A DNA stretch of 64,000 nt from Ignavibacteriota bacterium (GTDB taxonomy: Bacteria > Bacteroidota > Ignavibacteria > Ignavibacteriales > Melioribacteraceae): assembly GCA_016716225.1 (NCBI GenBank), contig JADJWT010000001.1, positions 3,110,501-3,174,500 of the forward strand. The letters are read 5' to 3'. The position numbers were made by a program, and so were the translations under genes. Below, one piece after another: positions 54,588 through 63,481 of the stretch. Below the pieces are notes generated by a model that was given only the letters and a program-made list of their open reading frames with translations, made no database searches and was not told the DNA's origin. Each line of letters begins with the position of its first letter. The stretch's first letter is position 1.

Positions 54588-55304
54588 ATGGAAAAATTAA
54601 AAATAATTGATGAGTTTGAACATTTTGATGAAGCGAGTGTAAAAATTCTATCAATTATTTCTCATGAAATCCGTGGATCATTTAATACAATTAATGGAAT
54701 TAGCAGTCTTATCCTGCGAGATAATATAATTAAAGATCCGGATGTACGTGAATTAATTATGTTAATTCAATCAACTTCAACAAAAAGTTTTGATTTGCTT
54801 GATAAGCTTTTGCAGTTATCAAATATTGATTCAGATGTTGTTATAAATGATATAAAAAATATAAATATCAATAATATCATTAAAGAAATTATTGAATTTT
54901 ATAAATTTCAAATTGATCAGAAAAAGCTCTTAATTATGCTTGATTTGGATAATAATGCAGATATTAAAATAAATGAAAGCATGATGATTTTTATAATTAG
55001 AAATTTGCTTTCGAATGCAATTAAATTTTCAAATATAAATGGGAAAATTGAAATTTCGTATAAATGGAAAAATGATTTCTTTGAATTTAGCATTAAAGAT
55101 TTCGGAATTGGAATGAGTAAAAGTAAAATTGATGAATTGATGAAAAATATTTATCAAGTAAGTTTTGATGGAACAATTGGTGAAAAGGGAACTGGAATTG
55201 GATTAAATCTATGTCAACATTTTATAAAACAATATAAAGGAAGTTTTGAAATAGAGAGCAGTTTAGGAAAAGGAAGCAAAGTTACAGTTATATTACCTGT
55301 ATAG
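54588..55304 (+). CDS. Orphan soluble histidine kinase
   Basis: 238 aa with only the HisKA and HATPase modules. The phosphoacceptor is His26 in ISHEIRGSFNTI; the N box is NLLSNAIKFS; G boxes are DFGIGMSKSKI and GEKGTGIGLNL; the end is GSKVTVILPV. There is no membrane helix and no sensor domain apart from about 15 N-terminal residues, and no response regulator beside it. It might phosphorylate a regulator elsewhere or sense through another protein. AGGAT precedes the ATG. Confidence 0.87.
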   Translation: MEKLKIIDEFEHFDEASVKILSIISHEIRGSFNTINGISSLILRDNIIKDPDVRELIMLIQSTSTKSFDLLDKLLQLSNIDSDVVINDIKNININNIIKEIIEFYKFQIDQKKLLIMLDLDNNADIKINESMMIFIIRNLLSNAIKFSNINGKIEISYKWKNDFFEFSIKDFGIGMSKSKIDELMKNIYQVSFDGTIGEKGTGIGLNLCQHFIKQYKGSFEIESSLGKGSKVTVILPV

Positions 55305-55338
55305 AATATAACACAAAGATGAAACAGAAATTATTTTT

Positions 55339-55361
55339 GTACCGAAGGCCGGACTCGAACT
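55339..55361 (-). other. tRNA 3'-end fragment (possible attachment-site scar)
   Basis: On the minus strand the bases read as a T-loop GTTCGAGTC followed by the 3' half of a T-stem and acceptor strand (CGGCCTTCGGTA). The 5' half of the T-stem and the rest of a tRNA are missing; the adjoining sequence is an AT repeat. Integrases of genomic islands recombine within tRNA 3' ends and leave exactly this kind of copy. The amino-acid identity cannot be read. Confidence 0.6.
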
Positions 55362-55415
55362 ATATATATATTGAAATATATCATATCTACGAAATTTTAT
55401 TCAGCAGTTCCATAA

Positions 55416-55565
55416 GTGCTTATAATACAATATATTAACATTATATACTATGATACTGGTGCCTTTACCTTATTTCGTTTTACCCCAAGATCTGATAATT
55501 ACGAAGAAATTGAAAGTATTAGTGCAAAGTTAAATAATCCTCTCATAATAAAAGCTGGTAATTAG
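55416..55565 (+). pseudogene. Short coding remnant of unknown origin
   Basis: A 49-codon frame opens at GTG 55416 and ends at TAG 55563-55565. Its product (YYDTGAFTLFRFTPRSDNYEEI and a final PLIIKAGN) looks protein-like but no ribosome site or family is recognisable. With the tRNA fragment it is the only content of the 463-bp gap 55305-55767. It is probably the tail of a gene lost by rearrangement. Confidence 0.3.
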
Positions 55566-55767
55566 CAACTAAAAATTCTACAAATTAATCCTAATTAAGT
55601 ATTAATAATAAAATTCAAAATAGTTATTTAATTTTTAGAAATTTATGTTATTGAAAAATAGATTTCAGAAATACCGTTTATCATATACCTATTTGGTATT
55701 TAATTGGATTGATTAAATATTTCAAAATTGTGAACAGATATTAATATACAAAACTTAAAGGATCTTA

Positions 55768-56682
55768 ATGATTATTCAAAAAAAACCAACTTTGCTTATA
55801 CTTGCTGCAGGTTTAGCTTCTCGATATGGAAGTTTAAAGCAAATTGATAGAATCGGACCTTCTGGAGAAAGGATAATTGACTATTCTGTATTTGATGCGA
55901 TCAAGGCTGGTTTTGGAAAAATAGTATATGTTATTAGAGAAAACTTTAAGATAGAATTTCATGAAGTAATAATAAATGAACTTCCCTCAGAAATTTACAC
56001 TGATACTGTATGCCAAGAACTAAATGCGGTTCCAACAAAAATCAGATTTTCTAAGGAAAGAATTAAACCTTGGGGAACCGGGCATGCATTGTTAGTTGCT
56101 TCATCAGTGATTAATGAACCTTTTACGGTAATTAATGCAGATGATTTTTACGGAGCAGAATCATTCAAATTAGCTTATGATTTTTTGACATCAAATAAAC
56201 AGTCTGCAGAACATGCATTAATTGGATTTAAGTTAAATAACACGTTGTCAGATTATGGATCTGTATCTCGCGGTGTTTGTGAGGCAGATAAAAATAATTT
56301 TATGACATCAATCATCGAAAGACCGGAAATAAAAAAAGAGAAAGAAAAAATTCTTTTCAAGAATGAATTTGGTCACTGGAATCCTCTAACTGGTAGTGAA
56401 ATAGTTTCTATGAATATGTTTGCCTTTAAAGATGGAATATTCAAAATGTATAAGGAAAGCTTTAGTAAGTTTTTAAAAAACTATGGGAATGATCTAAAAG
56501 CTGAGTTTTATTTGCCTTCAGTGGTCGATGAATTAATAAAGAATAATATCGGCAAAGTAAAAATACTAGAAACACCGGATTCTTGGTTTGGATTAACTTA
56601 TAAAGAAGATAAAAAAATAGTAACAGAACGTATTAATGAACTTGTTGAAAAAGGAATTTATCCTCAAAAATTATGGGATTAA
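55768..56682 (+). CDS. Sugar-1-phosphate nucleotidyltransferase-like protein
   Basis: 304-aa NTP-transferase-fold enzyme. The nucleotide-binding opening is LLILAAGLASRYGSLKQIDRIG, with WGTGHALLVASS and the metal-binding Asp pair in VINADDFYG. SWFGLTYKEDKKIV near the end resembles the sugar end of UDP-sugar pyrophosphorylases. With the kinase that begins 4 bases after it, it probably converts a salvaged hexosamine or similar sugar to a nucleotide sugar. AAGGAT precedes the ATG. Confidence 0.83.
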   Translation: MIIQKKPTLLILAAGLASRYGSLKQIDRIGPSGERIIDYSVFDAIKAGFGKIVYVIRENFKIEFHEVIINELPSEIYTDTVCQELNAVPTKIRFSKERIKPWGTGHALLVASSVINEPFTVINADDFYGAESFKLAYDFLTSNKQSAEHALIGFKLNNTLSDYGSVSRGVCEADKNNFMTSIIERPEIKKEKEKILFKNEFGHWNPLTGSEIVSMNMFAFKDGIFKMYKESFSKFLKNYGNDLKAEFYLPSVVDELIKNNIGKVKILETPDSWFGLTYKEDKKIVTERINELVEKGIYPQKLWD

Positions 56683-56685
56683 AAA

Positions 56686-57798
56686 ATGATTGAACAAATA
56701 TTATCAAATTTTAAAATTTATGGTGATTTTATGTCTGCAATACCTTTTGGAAAGGGACATATAAACGACACCTTTTTAGTATCTTTTAACCAAGCAGGAA
56801 TAAAAACAGAGTATATTTTAAGAAAGATAAACAAATTTGTTTTTAAAAATCCGGAAATAGTTATTTCAAATACAGAAAATGTAATAAATCATATTACAAA
56901 AAAATTAAAAGAGTCTGGTATAAAAGAAATCACAAATCATGTTATGCAATTAATTGAAACAAAAGATTCAAAATATTATCATATAGATGAAAAAAATGAT
57001 TACTGGTGTTTAATGTTCGTTATTAAAAATGCATATACAGTAGAGTACACAGATTCTAATGAAAAAGCCTATCAAGCTGCAAAGGCGTTTGGACGTTTTC
57101 AAAAATATTTGATAGATGTAAATTTACATGATTACAAAGATACAATTCCAAATTTTCATAATCTTCAGAACCGTATAAATTCTTTCGAAATATCTTTAGA
57201 AAAAAATCCAGTTGGTAGGGTGAATTATGTAAGAAAAGAGATAGAAATAATTAATTCTTATCGATTTTTATCGGAAAAAATAACTATGCTTTTAAAAAAC
57301 AAGAAGCTGCCAATTCGGTTGACACATAACGACACTAAAATTAATAATGTAATGCTAAATAAAGAAACGCACGAAGGACAATGTGTTATAGATCTTGACA
57401 CCTTAATGCATGGTACAGTTTTATATGATTTTGGCGATATGGTGCGCACATCAACTAGTCCCGTTGAAGAGGATGAAAAAGATGCAACAAAAGTATTCAT
57501 GGATATATCTACTTTTGAAGCACTTGTAAAAGGTTATCTTGAAGAATTAGCTGATGTTTTATTGGAAATAGAAATTAGTAATTTAGTTTATGGTGCAATG
57601 ATAATAGTTTATGAACAAGCAGTCAGATTCCTAACAGATTATATTCTTAATGATGTTTATTATAATATTGAATATCCTGAACATAATCTTGTAAGAACAA
57701 GAACTCAAATCGCATTACTTGAGAGTATCAAAATTCAAAAAGATTCAATGGAAAGTATAGTTAAAAAATATTCAATATACCCACTCTACCATTCTTAA
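56686..57798 (+). CDS. N-acetylhexosamine 1-kinase-like phosphotransferase
   Basis: 370-aa aminoglycoside-phosphotransferase-fold kinase. The N-lobe FGKGHINDTFLVSF and YILRKINKFVFKNPEIV match NahK/LnpB-type anomeric kinases, which phosphorylate GlcNAc or GalNAc at C1. The catalytic loop is RLTHNDTKINNVML and the metal Asp is in CVIDLDTLMHG; YDFGDMVRT follows as in the family. Pairing with a nucleotidyltransferase gives a two-step route from free sugar to NDP-sugar. Which sugar is used is not shown by the sequence. Confidence 0.86.
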   Translation: MIEQILSNFKIYGDFMSAIPFGKGHINDTFLVSFNQAGIKTEYILRKINKFVFKNPEIVISNTENVINHITKKLKESGIKEITNHVMQLIETKDSKYYHIDEKNDYWCLMFVIKNAYTVEYTDSNEKAYQAAKAFGRFQKYLIDVNLHDYKDTIPNFHNLQNRINSFEISLEKNPVGRVNYVRKEIEIINSYRFLSEKITMLLKNKKLPIRLTHNDTKINNVMLNKETHEGQCVIDLDTLMHGTVLYDFGDMVRTSTSPVEEDEKDATKVFMDISTFEALVKGYLEELADVLLEIEISNLVYGAMIIVYEQAVRFLTDYILNDVYYNIEYPEHNLVRTRTQIALLESIKIQKDSMESIVKKYSIYPLYHS

Positions 57799-57933
57799 AG
57801 AAATAAAGTATTAAAATAAACTTGATATTCATAATGGACACAAATTAATGTCCAAACAAAAATTAGAATGCCCAAATCACTTATTATTTTTAATTAAAAA
57901 ATATTTGATATTGATCGTTTAGAATTAGTAAAA

Positions 57934-58284
57934 ATGAAAAAAGTATTGATAAGACATTTATTGCTCATTAAATTCAAACAATCAGCAAAATTCTCTGAAT
58001 TAGAAGAAATTATGGTTTTATTTGAATCATTGACTAATAAAATAGAAGGAATACTATCTGTCGAGTGTGGAGTGAATGATAATCCTGATAATAAAAATAA
58101 AGTCTACACACATTTAGTTATGATTACTTTTGAAAATGATGAATATCGTCGTAACTACTTAATGCATCCCGAGCATGTGGAGCTCAAAAAAATCTTTAAA
58201 CCCTTAGTAGAGGAACTGATAGTATTTGATTACAAAGTATTATTGTTACAAAATGAGTTAGATAAGAAAGGTACGATATATTAG
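57934..58284 (+). CDS. Dabb (stress-responsive alpha-beta barrel) family protein
   Basis: 116-aa dimeric ferredoxin-like barrel protein. The Dabb pattern is clear: IRHLLLIKFK at the start, an amphipathic helix, LSVECGVNDNPDNKNKVYTH and LMHPEHVELKKIF. Family members include small isomerases, olivetolic-acid-cyclase-like proteins and many of unknown role. It stands alone between the sugar kinase and a flavoprotein; a role in tuning aldehyde or sugar-acid chemistry is possible but unproven. No clear ribosome site precedes the ATG. Confidence 0.85.
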   Translation: MKKVLIRHLLLIKFKQSAKFSELEEIMVLFESLTNKIEGILSVECGVNDNPDNKNKVYTHLVMITFENDEYRRNYLMHPEHVELKKIFKPLVEELIVFDYKVLLLQNELDKKGTIY

Positions 58285-58431
58285 AAATGATGATGAAAAT
58301 TTTAGCGAAAGTATTGCAGATTTATTTTTAGTTTTTATTTACTATTTAAAGAATAATAGAATTATATCTAAAATTTTTAAATAAGCTGATTTTTTAACTT
58401 TAATAGTTTTAATACAAAAATACTTTATAAA

Positions 58432-61275
58432 ATGTTAAATAATAATTACATTAAATTATTTCAAGAATTACAAACCATTATTCCGCATGAAAGATTATTT
58501 CAAGATGAATTAAATACTCTAGCATACGGAACCGATGCAAGTTTTTACAGACTTACTCCTAAAATTGTTGTTAAAGTAATTTCGGAAGACGAAGTTGTAA
58601 AAGTTATAAAAAGTTGTAATAACTTAAACATTGCAATAACTTTTCGCGCTTCTGGAACAAGTTTATCTGGACAATCAATTTCTGATTCTGTTTTATTAGT
58701 TGCAGATAGATCTTGGAATACAATTAAAATTTCAGAGGATAAATCAAAAATAACATTAGATCCAGCCGTTCTGGGAGCCAGAGCAAATTTTGAATTAGCT
58801 AGATTCAACAAGAAAATTGGGCCGGATCCCGCTTCTATAAATGCTGCAACTGTTTGTGGTATTGCATCTAATAATGCAAGTGGAATGACAAGTGGTGTAA
58901 AATATAATTCTTATAATACAATTTCTGATATGAGAATTGTTTTTGCAAATGGAGAAGTTCTAGATACTTCTGATTCTGTACAAAAAGTAAAATTTATTGA
59001 AAATAATAGAGAGTTTATTGCCGGGCTCTTTAATATTTCATTTGATTTGAATCATAATGATATACTAAAGACGAGGATTAAGAATAAATATCAAATTAAA
59101 AATACAACTGGTTATAGTGTAAATTCATTAATAGATTTTAAAGATCCCATCGAAATTATAAAACACTTAATGATTGGCTCTGAAGGAACCCTTGGATTCA
59201 TTTCTCAAATAACGTTTAGTACTATTAAATCGAATCCAAATAAAGGAACAGCATTAATAATTTTCCCAAATATAAAAACAGCATGTTCAGTAATTCAAAT
59301 TTTAAATGAACTTCCGATTGATGCAGCAGAATTGATGGATAGGGCTTCTTTAAAATCAGTAGAAAATAAAGAAGGAATGCCGATTTATCTTAAATCACTT
59401 GATATTGATGCGACTGCACTTTTAGTTGAAACATCTGCACCGGATGAAACAATCCTTGATTTTAATATTAACAAGATAATAAATGAGTTAAGTACCGTTA
59501 ATACTATTTATCCAATTGAGTTTACCAAAGATAAATTTGAATATTTGAAACTATGGAATGTTAGAAAGGGTTTATTTCCTTCAGTAAGTAAATCTAGAAA
59601 AAAAGGGACTACAGTTATTATTGAAGATCTTAATTTCAATACTGAAGATTTAGCCGATGCAGTTATTGATTTAAAAAAACTATTTATTAAACATGGATAT
59701 TCAGAAAATATAATCTGGGGACATGCTCTTTCCGGAAATCTCCATTTTGTATTTGCTCAAGATTTTAATATTCCAAACGAAATAGACAGATATCGAATAT
59801 TTATGAATGAGGTGGTGGAATTAGTTATTAAAAAATATGACGGCTCACTAAAAGCAGAACACGGAACAGGAAGAAATATGGCTCCATTCGTTAAATATGA
59901 ATGGGGTGAAGAAATTTATAATATTATGTGTGAAGTTAAAAATTTATTTGATCCAAAAGGAATACTGAATCCAGGTGTGTTAATAAATTATGATGATCAA
60001 GTTCACTTAAAAAATTTGAAACCAACGCCAATTGTAAACGATATAATTGATAAATGTATTGATTGCGGATTTTGTGAAAATAATTGCCCATCAAAAAATT
60101 TAACACTAACCCCCAGGCAAAGAATTACAGTTTGGAGAGAAATTAATAATCTTAAAATTATTGGAACAAACGAAACTAAACTAAGGAGTTTGGAAAACTC
60201 TTATAAATATTATGGAGAACAAACTTGTGCAACAGACGGCTTGTGTGAGTTAAGCTGTCCAGTAAATATTGATACCGGAAAACTCATTAAAGAAATCCGA
60301 AACTCTATCATAACAAAACATGAAAAATCCATTGCCGAATTTAGTTCGAAATATTTTAGTACCTTAACTTTTTTGATAAGAAAGATGTTGAATTTTGCCT
60401 CAGTGATGCGTAAGATTTTTGGCGATAATTTTTTATATCAAACATCAAACAAACTCAGAACAAAATTTAAACAAAATCTTCCTATTTGGAACAATGCATT
60501 ACCTAAAGGCGCAAAGTTTAAATTCAATAGAGAAGAAATTTCACAATCTGAAAAAACAGTTGTCTATTTTCCAAGCTGCATAAGCAGAACTTTTGGCAAT
60601 CAACCAAATACTAAATTTAAACATGAATTAAATTCTGCTATGGAAAATTTATTAAAGAAATCTGGTTATCAAGTTATATATCCCGACAACATAAATTCAC
60701 TATGCTGTGGTATGCCATTTTCAAGTAAAGGATTTTTTAATGAAGCAAATAAAAAAAGTAATGAATTATATCTTCAATTATTAAAATCTTCAAATAATGG
60801 AAATATTCAAGTTGTCTTTGATACAAGTCCATGTGTAAAAACATTTAAAGATTATTTAAAAAAAATTGAAGATAAAAAATTGCATGTTTTTGATAGTATT
60901 GAATTTATACATGACTATTTACTAAATGAATTAGAAATAATATCAACAGACGAAGCAATTACGCTTCATAGTACATGCAGTGCAACTAAAATGGAATTAC
61001 AAGAAAAGTTAGTTTCAATTGCTAAAAAATGCAGTAAAAATGTTTATGTCCCAGAAGAAATAAATTGCTGCGGTTTTGCTGGTGATAGAGGATTTACCTT
61101 CCCTGAATTAAATGAATCTGCTCTCCAAAATTTAAACACTTTTGTGGAAGAACATAAATGTACAAACGGATTTTCAACAAGTAAAACTTGTGAAATTGGA
61201 TTAACAAAAAACAGTGGAATTAATTATCAGTCAATTATTTATTTGGTAGAAAGCTGCAGTAAATCAAAAAAATAA
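58432..61275 (+). CDS. FAD-linked oxidase with Fe-S domain, D-lactate dehydrogenase type
   Basis: 947-aa fusion of a VAO-type flavoprotein and a GlpC/GlcF-type iron-sulfur domain, as in quinone-linked D-lactate or D-2-hydroxyacid dehydrogenases. The FAD part has FRASGTSLSGQSI, AATVCGIASNNASGM and EHGTGRN (about 475). A 4Fe-4S motif begins at Cys542 (CIDCGFCENNCPS), with CATDGLCELSCP after it. Two CCG motifs (Cys758-759 in LCCGMPF, Cys879-880 in NCCGFAG) bind the cluster that hands electrons on. No membrane helix is evident, so it is probably peripheral. D-lactate is the default substrate, but glycolate or 2-hydroxyglutarate are possible. Confidence 0.88.
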   Translation: MLNNNYIKLFQELQTIIPHERLFQDELNTLAYGTDASFYRLTPKIVVKVISEDEVVKVIKSCNNLNIAITFRASGTSLSGQSISDSVLLVADRSWNTIKISEDKSKITLDPAVLGARANFELARFNKKIGPDPASINAATVCGIASNNASGMTSGVKYNSYNTISDMRIVFANGEVLDTSDSVQKVKFIENNREFIAGLFNISFDLNHNDILKTRIKNKYQIKNTTGYSVNSLIDFKDPIEIIKHLMIGSEGTLGFISQITFSTIKSNPNKGTALIIFPNIKTACSVIQILNELPIDAAELMDRASLKSVENKEGMPIYLKSLDIDATALLVETSAPDETILDFNINKIINELSTVNTIYPIEFTKDKFEYLKLWNVRKGLFPSVSKSRKKGTTVIIEDLNFNTEDLADAVIDLKKLFIKHGYSENIIWGHALSGNLHFVFAQDFNIPNEIDRYRIFMNEVVELVIKKYDGSLKAEHGTGRNMAPFVKYEWGEEIYNIMCEVKNLFDPKGILNPGVLINYDDQVHLKNLKPTPIVNDIIDKCIDCGFCENNCPSKNLTLTPRQRITVWREINNLKIIGTNETKLRSLENSYKYYGEQTCATDGLCELSCPVNIDTGKLIKEIRNSIITKHEKSIAEFSSKYFSTLTFLIRKMLNFASVMRKIFGDNFLYQTSNKLRTKFKQNLPIWNNALPKGAKFKFNREEISQSEKTVVYFPSCISRTFGNQPNTKFKHELNSAMENLLKKSGYQVIYPDNINSLCCGMPFSSKGFFNEANKKSNELYLQLLKSSNNGNIQVVFDTSPCVKTFKDYLKKIEDKKLHVFDSIEFIHDYLLNELEIISTDEAITLHSTCSATKMELQEKLVSIAKKCSKNVYVPEEINCCGFAGDRGFTFPELNESALQNLNTFVEEHKCTNGFSTSKTCEIGLTKNSGINYQSIIYLVESCSKSKK

Positions 61276-61456
61276 ATTTTTCTTATTTTCTTAAACTATT
61301 CATAACAATTTTAAGCTATTATTTCTAATAAAAAATATTTTATAAAATGGGACATTGTAAAAGAATTCTAAAGTAAATCTAAATCATTGGAATAGAATAT
61401 TAAAATAAAATCTAATTGAATTTCGATTATTAATTTTGTGAAACGTTAACATAGTA

Positions 61457-61497
61457 TCTACCACGTTAATTGTTAAAGAATTAAACAATTTGGTAGA
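61457..61497. promoter_or_regulatory. Inverted repeat just upstream of the excisionase-like gene
   Basis: TCTACCA and TGGTAGA enclose ATTGTT and AACAAT, making a bulged hairpin that ends two bases before the ATG at 61500. The nearby ACGTTAA occurs twice (61443 and 61463). It could be an autoregulatory site or a translation-blocking RNA hairpin. Confidence 0.4.
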
Positions 61498-61499
61498 CG

Positions 61500-61799
61500 A
61501 TGGAAAATAAATTAGTTGTCATTGAAATAGATCATCTCTTTTCTCTAATTAAACAAGCATTAAATGAAGAACTTATTAAACGAGAAAAATCTGAAAAACA
61601 AAAAGATTTACTGAATTTTAGGGAAACTTGTGAATTTTTAGGAATTCATCCATCTACACTGAATAAATGGAAAGCAAAGAATAAGGTTCCTTATAAAAGG
61701 CTAGGTAAAAGAATATTTTTTCAAAGAGAAGAAATACTTAACTCACTTAAAGAATCCAATTACTATAAACTAAAAAAGATTTACAGTCAATATAATTGA
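61500..61799 (+). CDS. Excisionase-like helix-turn-helix protein
   Basis: 99-aa DNA-binding protein. A charged N-terminal helix precedes a winged helix of the excisionase/MerR-like HTH_17 type: LLNFRETCEFLGIHPSTLNK, then VPYKRLGKRIFFQREEIL. In Bacteroidota these accompany integrative elements, where they steer excision, or act as small regulators. Here an IS3-family element lies 120 bp downstream and no integrase is found in the window. No ribosome site is seen; an inverted repeat sits over the usual position. Confidence 0.78.
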   Translation: MENKLVVIEIDHLFSLIKQALNEELIKREKSEKQKDLLNFRETCEFLGIHPSTLNKWKAKNKVPYKRLGKRIFFQREEILNSLKESNYYKLKKIYSQYN

Positions 61800-61969
61800 C
61801 ATAGTAATTTTCATATCTCACTTCACGAACAACAAATTATCCTTAATTTTATAACAATAAAAATATTGCTAACCTTATTTTCTTCTCAATAATTAAAATT
61901 ATTAAAAAAAATTATTTTCTGACCTGCCCCCGATAAATGTACCAATGATAAAGTTAGTTATACCTATCA

Positions 61970-62900
61970 TCAAGCATTGGCTACTTGGTGTAGGAGTATT
62001 ACCTCCGGTACCGGAGGTAAAAAATTTAATGAACTATGCGGTCTGATTTTATTAAATTCTTGCCGCCACCTTTCTGTTAAAACTTTTACCTCTAATATAG
62101 AATCAAATATCTCTCCATTCAATAATTCATCTCTTAATTTTCCATTAAATGATTCTATATATCCATTTTCCCATGGACTACCCGGTTCTATATAGGCTGT
62201 CTTGACTCCTATTCTTCTTAACCATTTTCTAAGTACTATTGTTGTAAATTCACTCCCATTATCTGATCGTATATAATCTGGAACTTCATGTGTAATAAAC
62301 AACTCTGATAACTTATACAGAACTTCAGAGGACTTGATTTGAAGTTCAACATGTATTGCTAAACATTCCCTTGTATATTCATCAATTATGTTCAACATCC
62401 TCATTGTTTTTCCATCACTTGTTCTTTCATACACAAAATCATAGCTCCAAACATGATTTTTATATTCCGGCTTTAGTCTTATGCATGATCCGTCATTTAA
62501 CCACAATCTCTTCCTTTTGGGTTGTTTTTGTGGAACTTTTAGTCCTTCTGTTCTCCATATTCTTTCAACCCTTTTATGATTTACTTTCCACCCCTTTATT
62601 TTTTAGTAATGCTGTTATTCGTCTGTAACCGTATCTTCCATAGTCTTTTGCCAGCTTTATTATATCATTTGTTAATGCTTCCTCATCGGCTCTCTTTTTC
62701 TCTCTTATTCTTTGGGTTGAACGTGCTTGACCTTATACTCGACACGCCTTCCGTTCTGAAACACTTAATATTTTCACTATTTCTTTTATTGCCCGATTTA
62801 TCCGCCGTGGTGGACGCTTCTTTGCCGGGCTTAATAATTTCCCCGACTTGCTTTCTTCAATATTGAATTATCTAATGTCAATTCTGCTACTATTTTTTTT
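61970..62900 (-). pseudogene. Disrupted IS3-family transposase OrfB
   Basis: The integrase core is intact in one frame (61970-62506): Asp in VWSYDFVYE, Asp in YIRSDNGSEFT and Glu in GYIESFNGKLRDELL form the DDE triad. Upstream parts are broken. A run of four C at 62591-62594 replaces three and shifts the frame between NKG and WKVNHKRVERIW. A TAA (62733-62735 on the plus strand as TTA) interrupts CRV-GQARSTQRIRE where Leu is expected. The start region near 62820-62900 is also out of frame with OrfA. Confidence 0.82.
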
Positions 62901-62907
62901 AAATCGA

Positions 62908-63108
62908 CTATTTTCTTGTTCCAATACTTTCATTTTTTGCTTGATCTATTCGTATGCTTCCATATTCTTTCCGCCATCGGTAATATGTCTGTTCATGTAT
63001 TCCTAATTGTTTACATATCAGATCTATACTCTTACCTTCCGTATGCATTACTTCTGCTTCTCGCAGTTTATTTATGATTTGTTCTGTTGTAAATTTAACC
63101 CTTCCCAT
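62908..63108 (-). pseudogene. Frameshifted IS3-family transposase OrfA
   Basis: The helix-turn-helix is complete (FTTEQIINKLREAEVM, then LGIHEQTYYRWRKEYG), but after IDQAK the frame is lost by a one-base change in an A-run. The expected leucine zipper survives in another frame (MKVLEQENSR). A second shift in the next A-run follows. Normal OrfA would be about 90-100 residues; here 66 remain open. Confidence 0.8.
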
Positions 63109-63171
63109 ATTTTTTCTCCTTTTGATCCTAATATACTAACTGGATCTCTTTTTGGGGGGCACGTCAGTTTA

Positions 63172-63306
63172 AAGATTTATTTTGAAGCCCATAAAATTGA
63201 AAATTCTCCTCATACTTTTTGGCTTTTTAATCCTTGGTTTAACACAAAAAATGAAATTATTTTAAATTTTCTGAATAAAATTTTTACAGAAAAAAGTAAA
63301 TATTGA
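63172..63306 (+). pseudogene. Gene tail cut off by the IS element
   Basis: A frame entering from the IS right end gives 44 residues and stops at TGA 63304-63306. The segment TFWLFNPWFNTKNEIILNFL resembles the FNPW block of KAP-type P-loop NTPases, but so short a piece allows only a tentative match. Its first part must have been removed or displaced when the IS arrived. It is read in the same direction as the gene that follows. Confidence 0.45.
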
Positions 63307-63481
63307 TTGATTTTAATAATGATAAGTTCTAGAAAAAATCAATAATTTCTTGACTTTTTATCAAAATTTGATGAATTTAGTAACCGTTTAAGTAATCGAT
63401 ATAGTTACTGATAAAGTTAATTCACTTAAATTTTTTCTGTGTTGAATAATAATAATTTATGTTAGTTGACATAAGGCTTTT

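Larger units (their letters stand above)
61920..63166 (-). mobile_element. Inactivated IS3-family insertion sequence
   Basis: 1247 bp, a normal IS3-family length. The ends are inverted repeats: TGACCTGCCCCC at 61920-61931 and, on the minus strand from 63166, TGACGTGCCCCC. No direct target repeat is visible on either side. OrfA and OrfB homologous regions run on the minus strand but carry several frameshifts and one stop, so the element cannot make an intact transposase. Confidence 0.88.

Noticed and set aside
55362..55385. TATATATATATTGAAATATATCATAT as an origin or promoter
   Set aside because: A short AT repeat in a 30 percent GC-like background carries no specific signal.
62356..62866. Overlapping plus-strand open frames encoding Phe/Leu-rich proteins
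   Set aside because: They are antisense to the IS3 OrfB region and have no family motif; the composition is what an antisense frame of Lys/Glu-rich DNA gives.
63380..63410. TAACCGTTTA as a further operator ahead of the GH105-like gene
   Set aside because: Only one arm of AAACNATNGTTT matches. AGTAAC...GTTACT nearby is a different, unsupported repeat.
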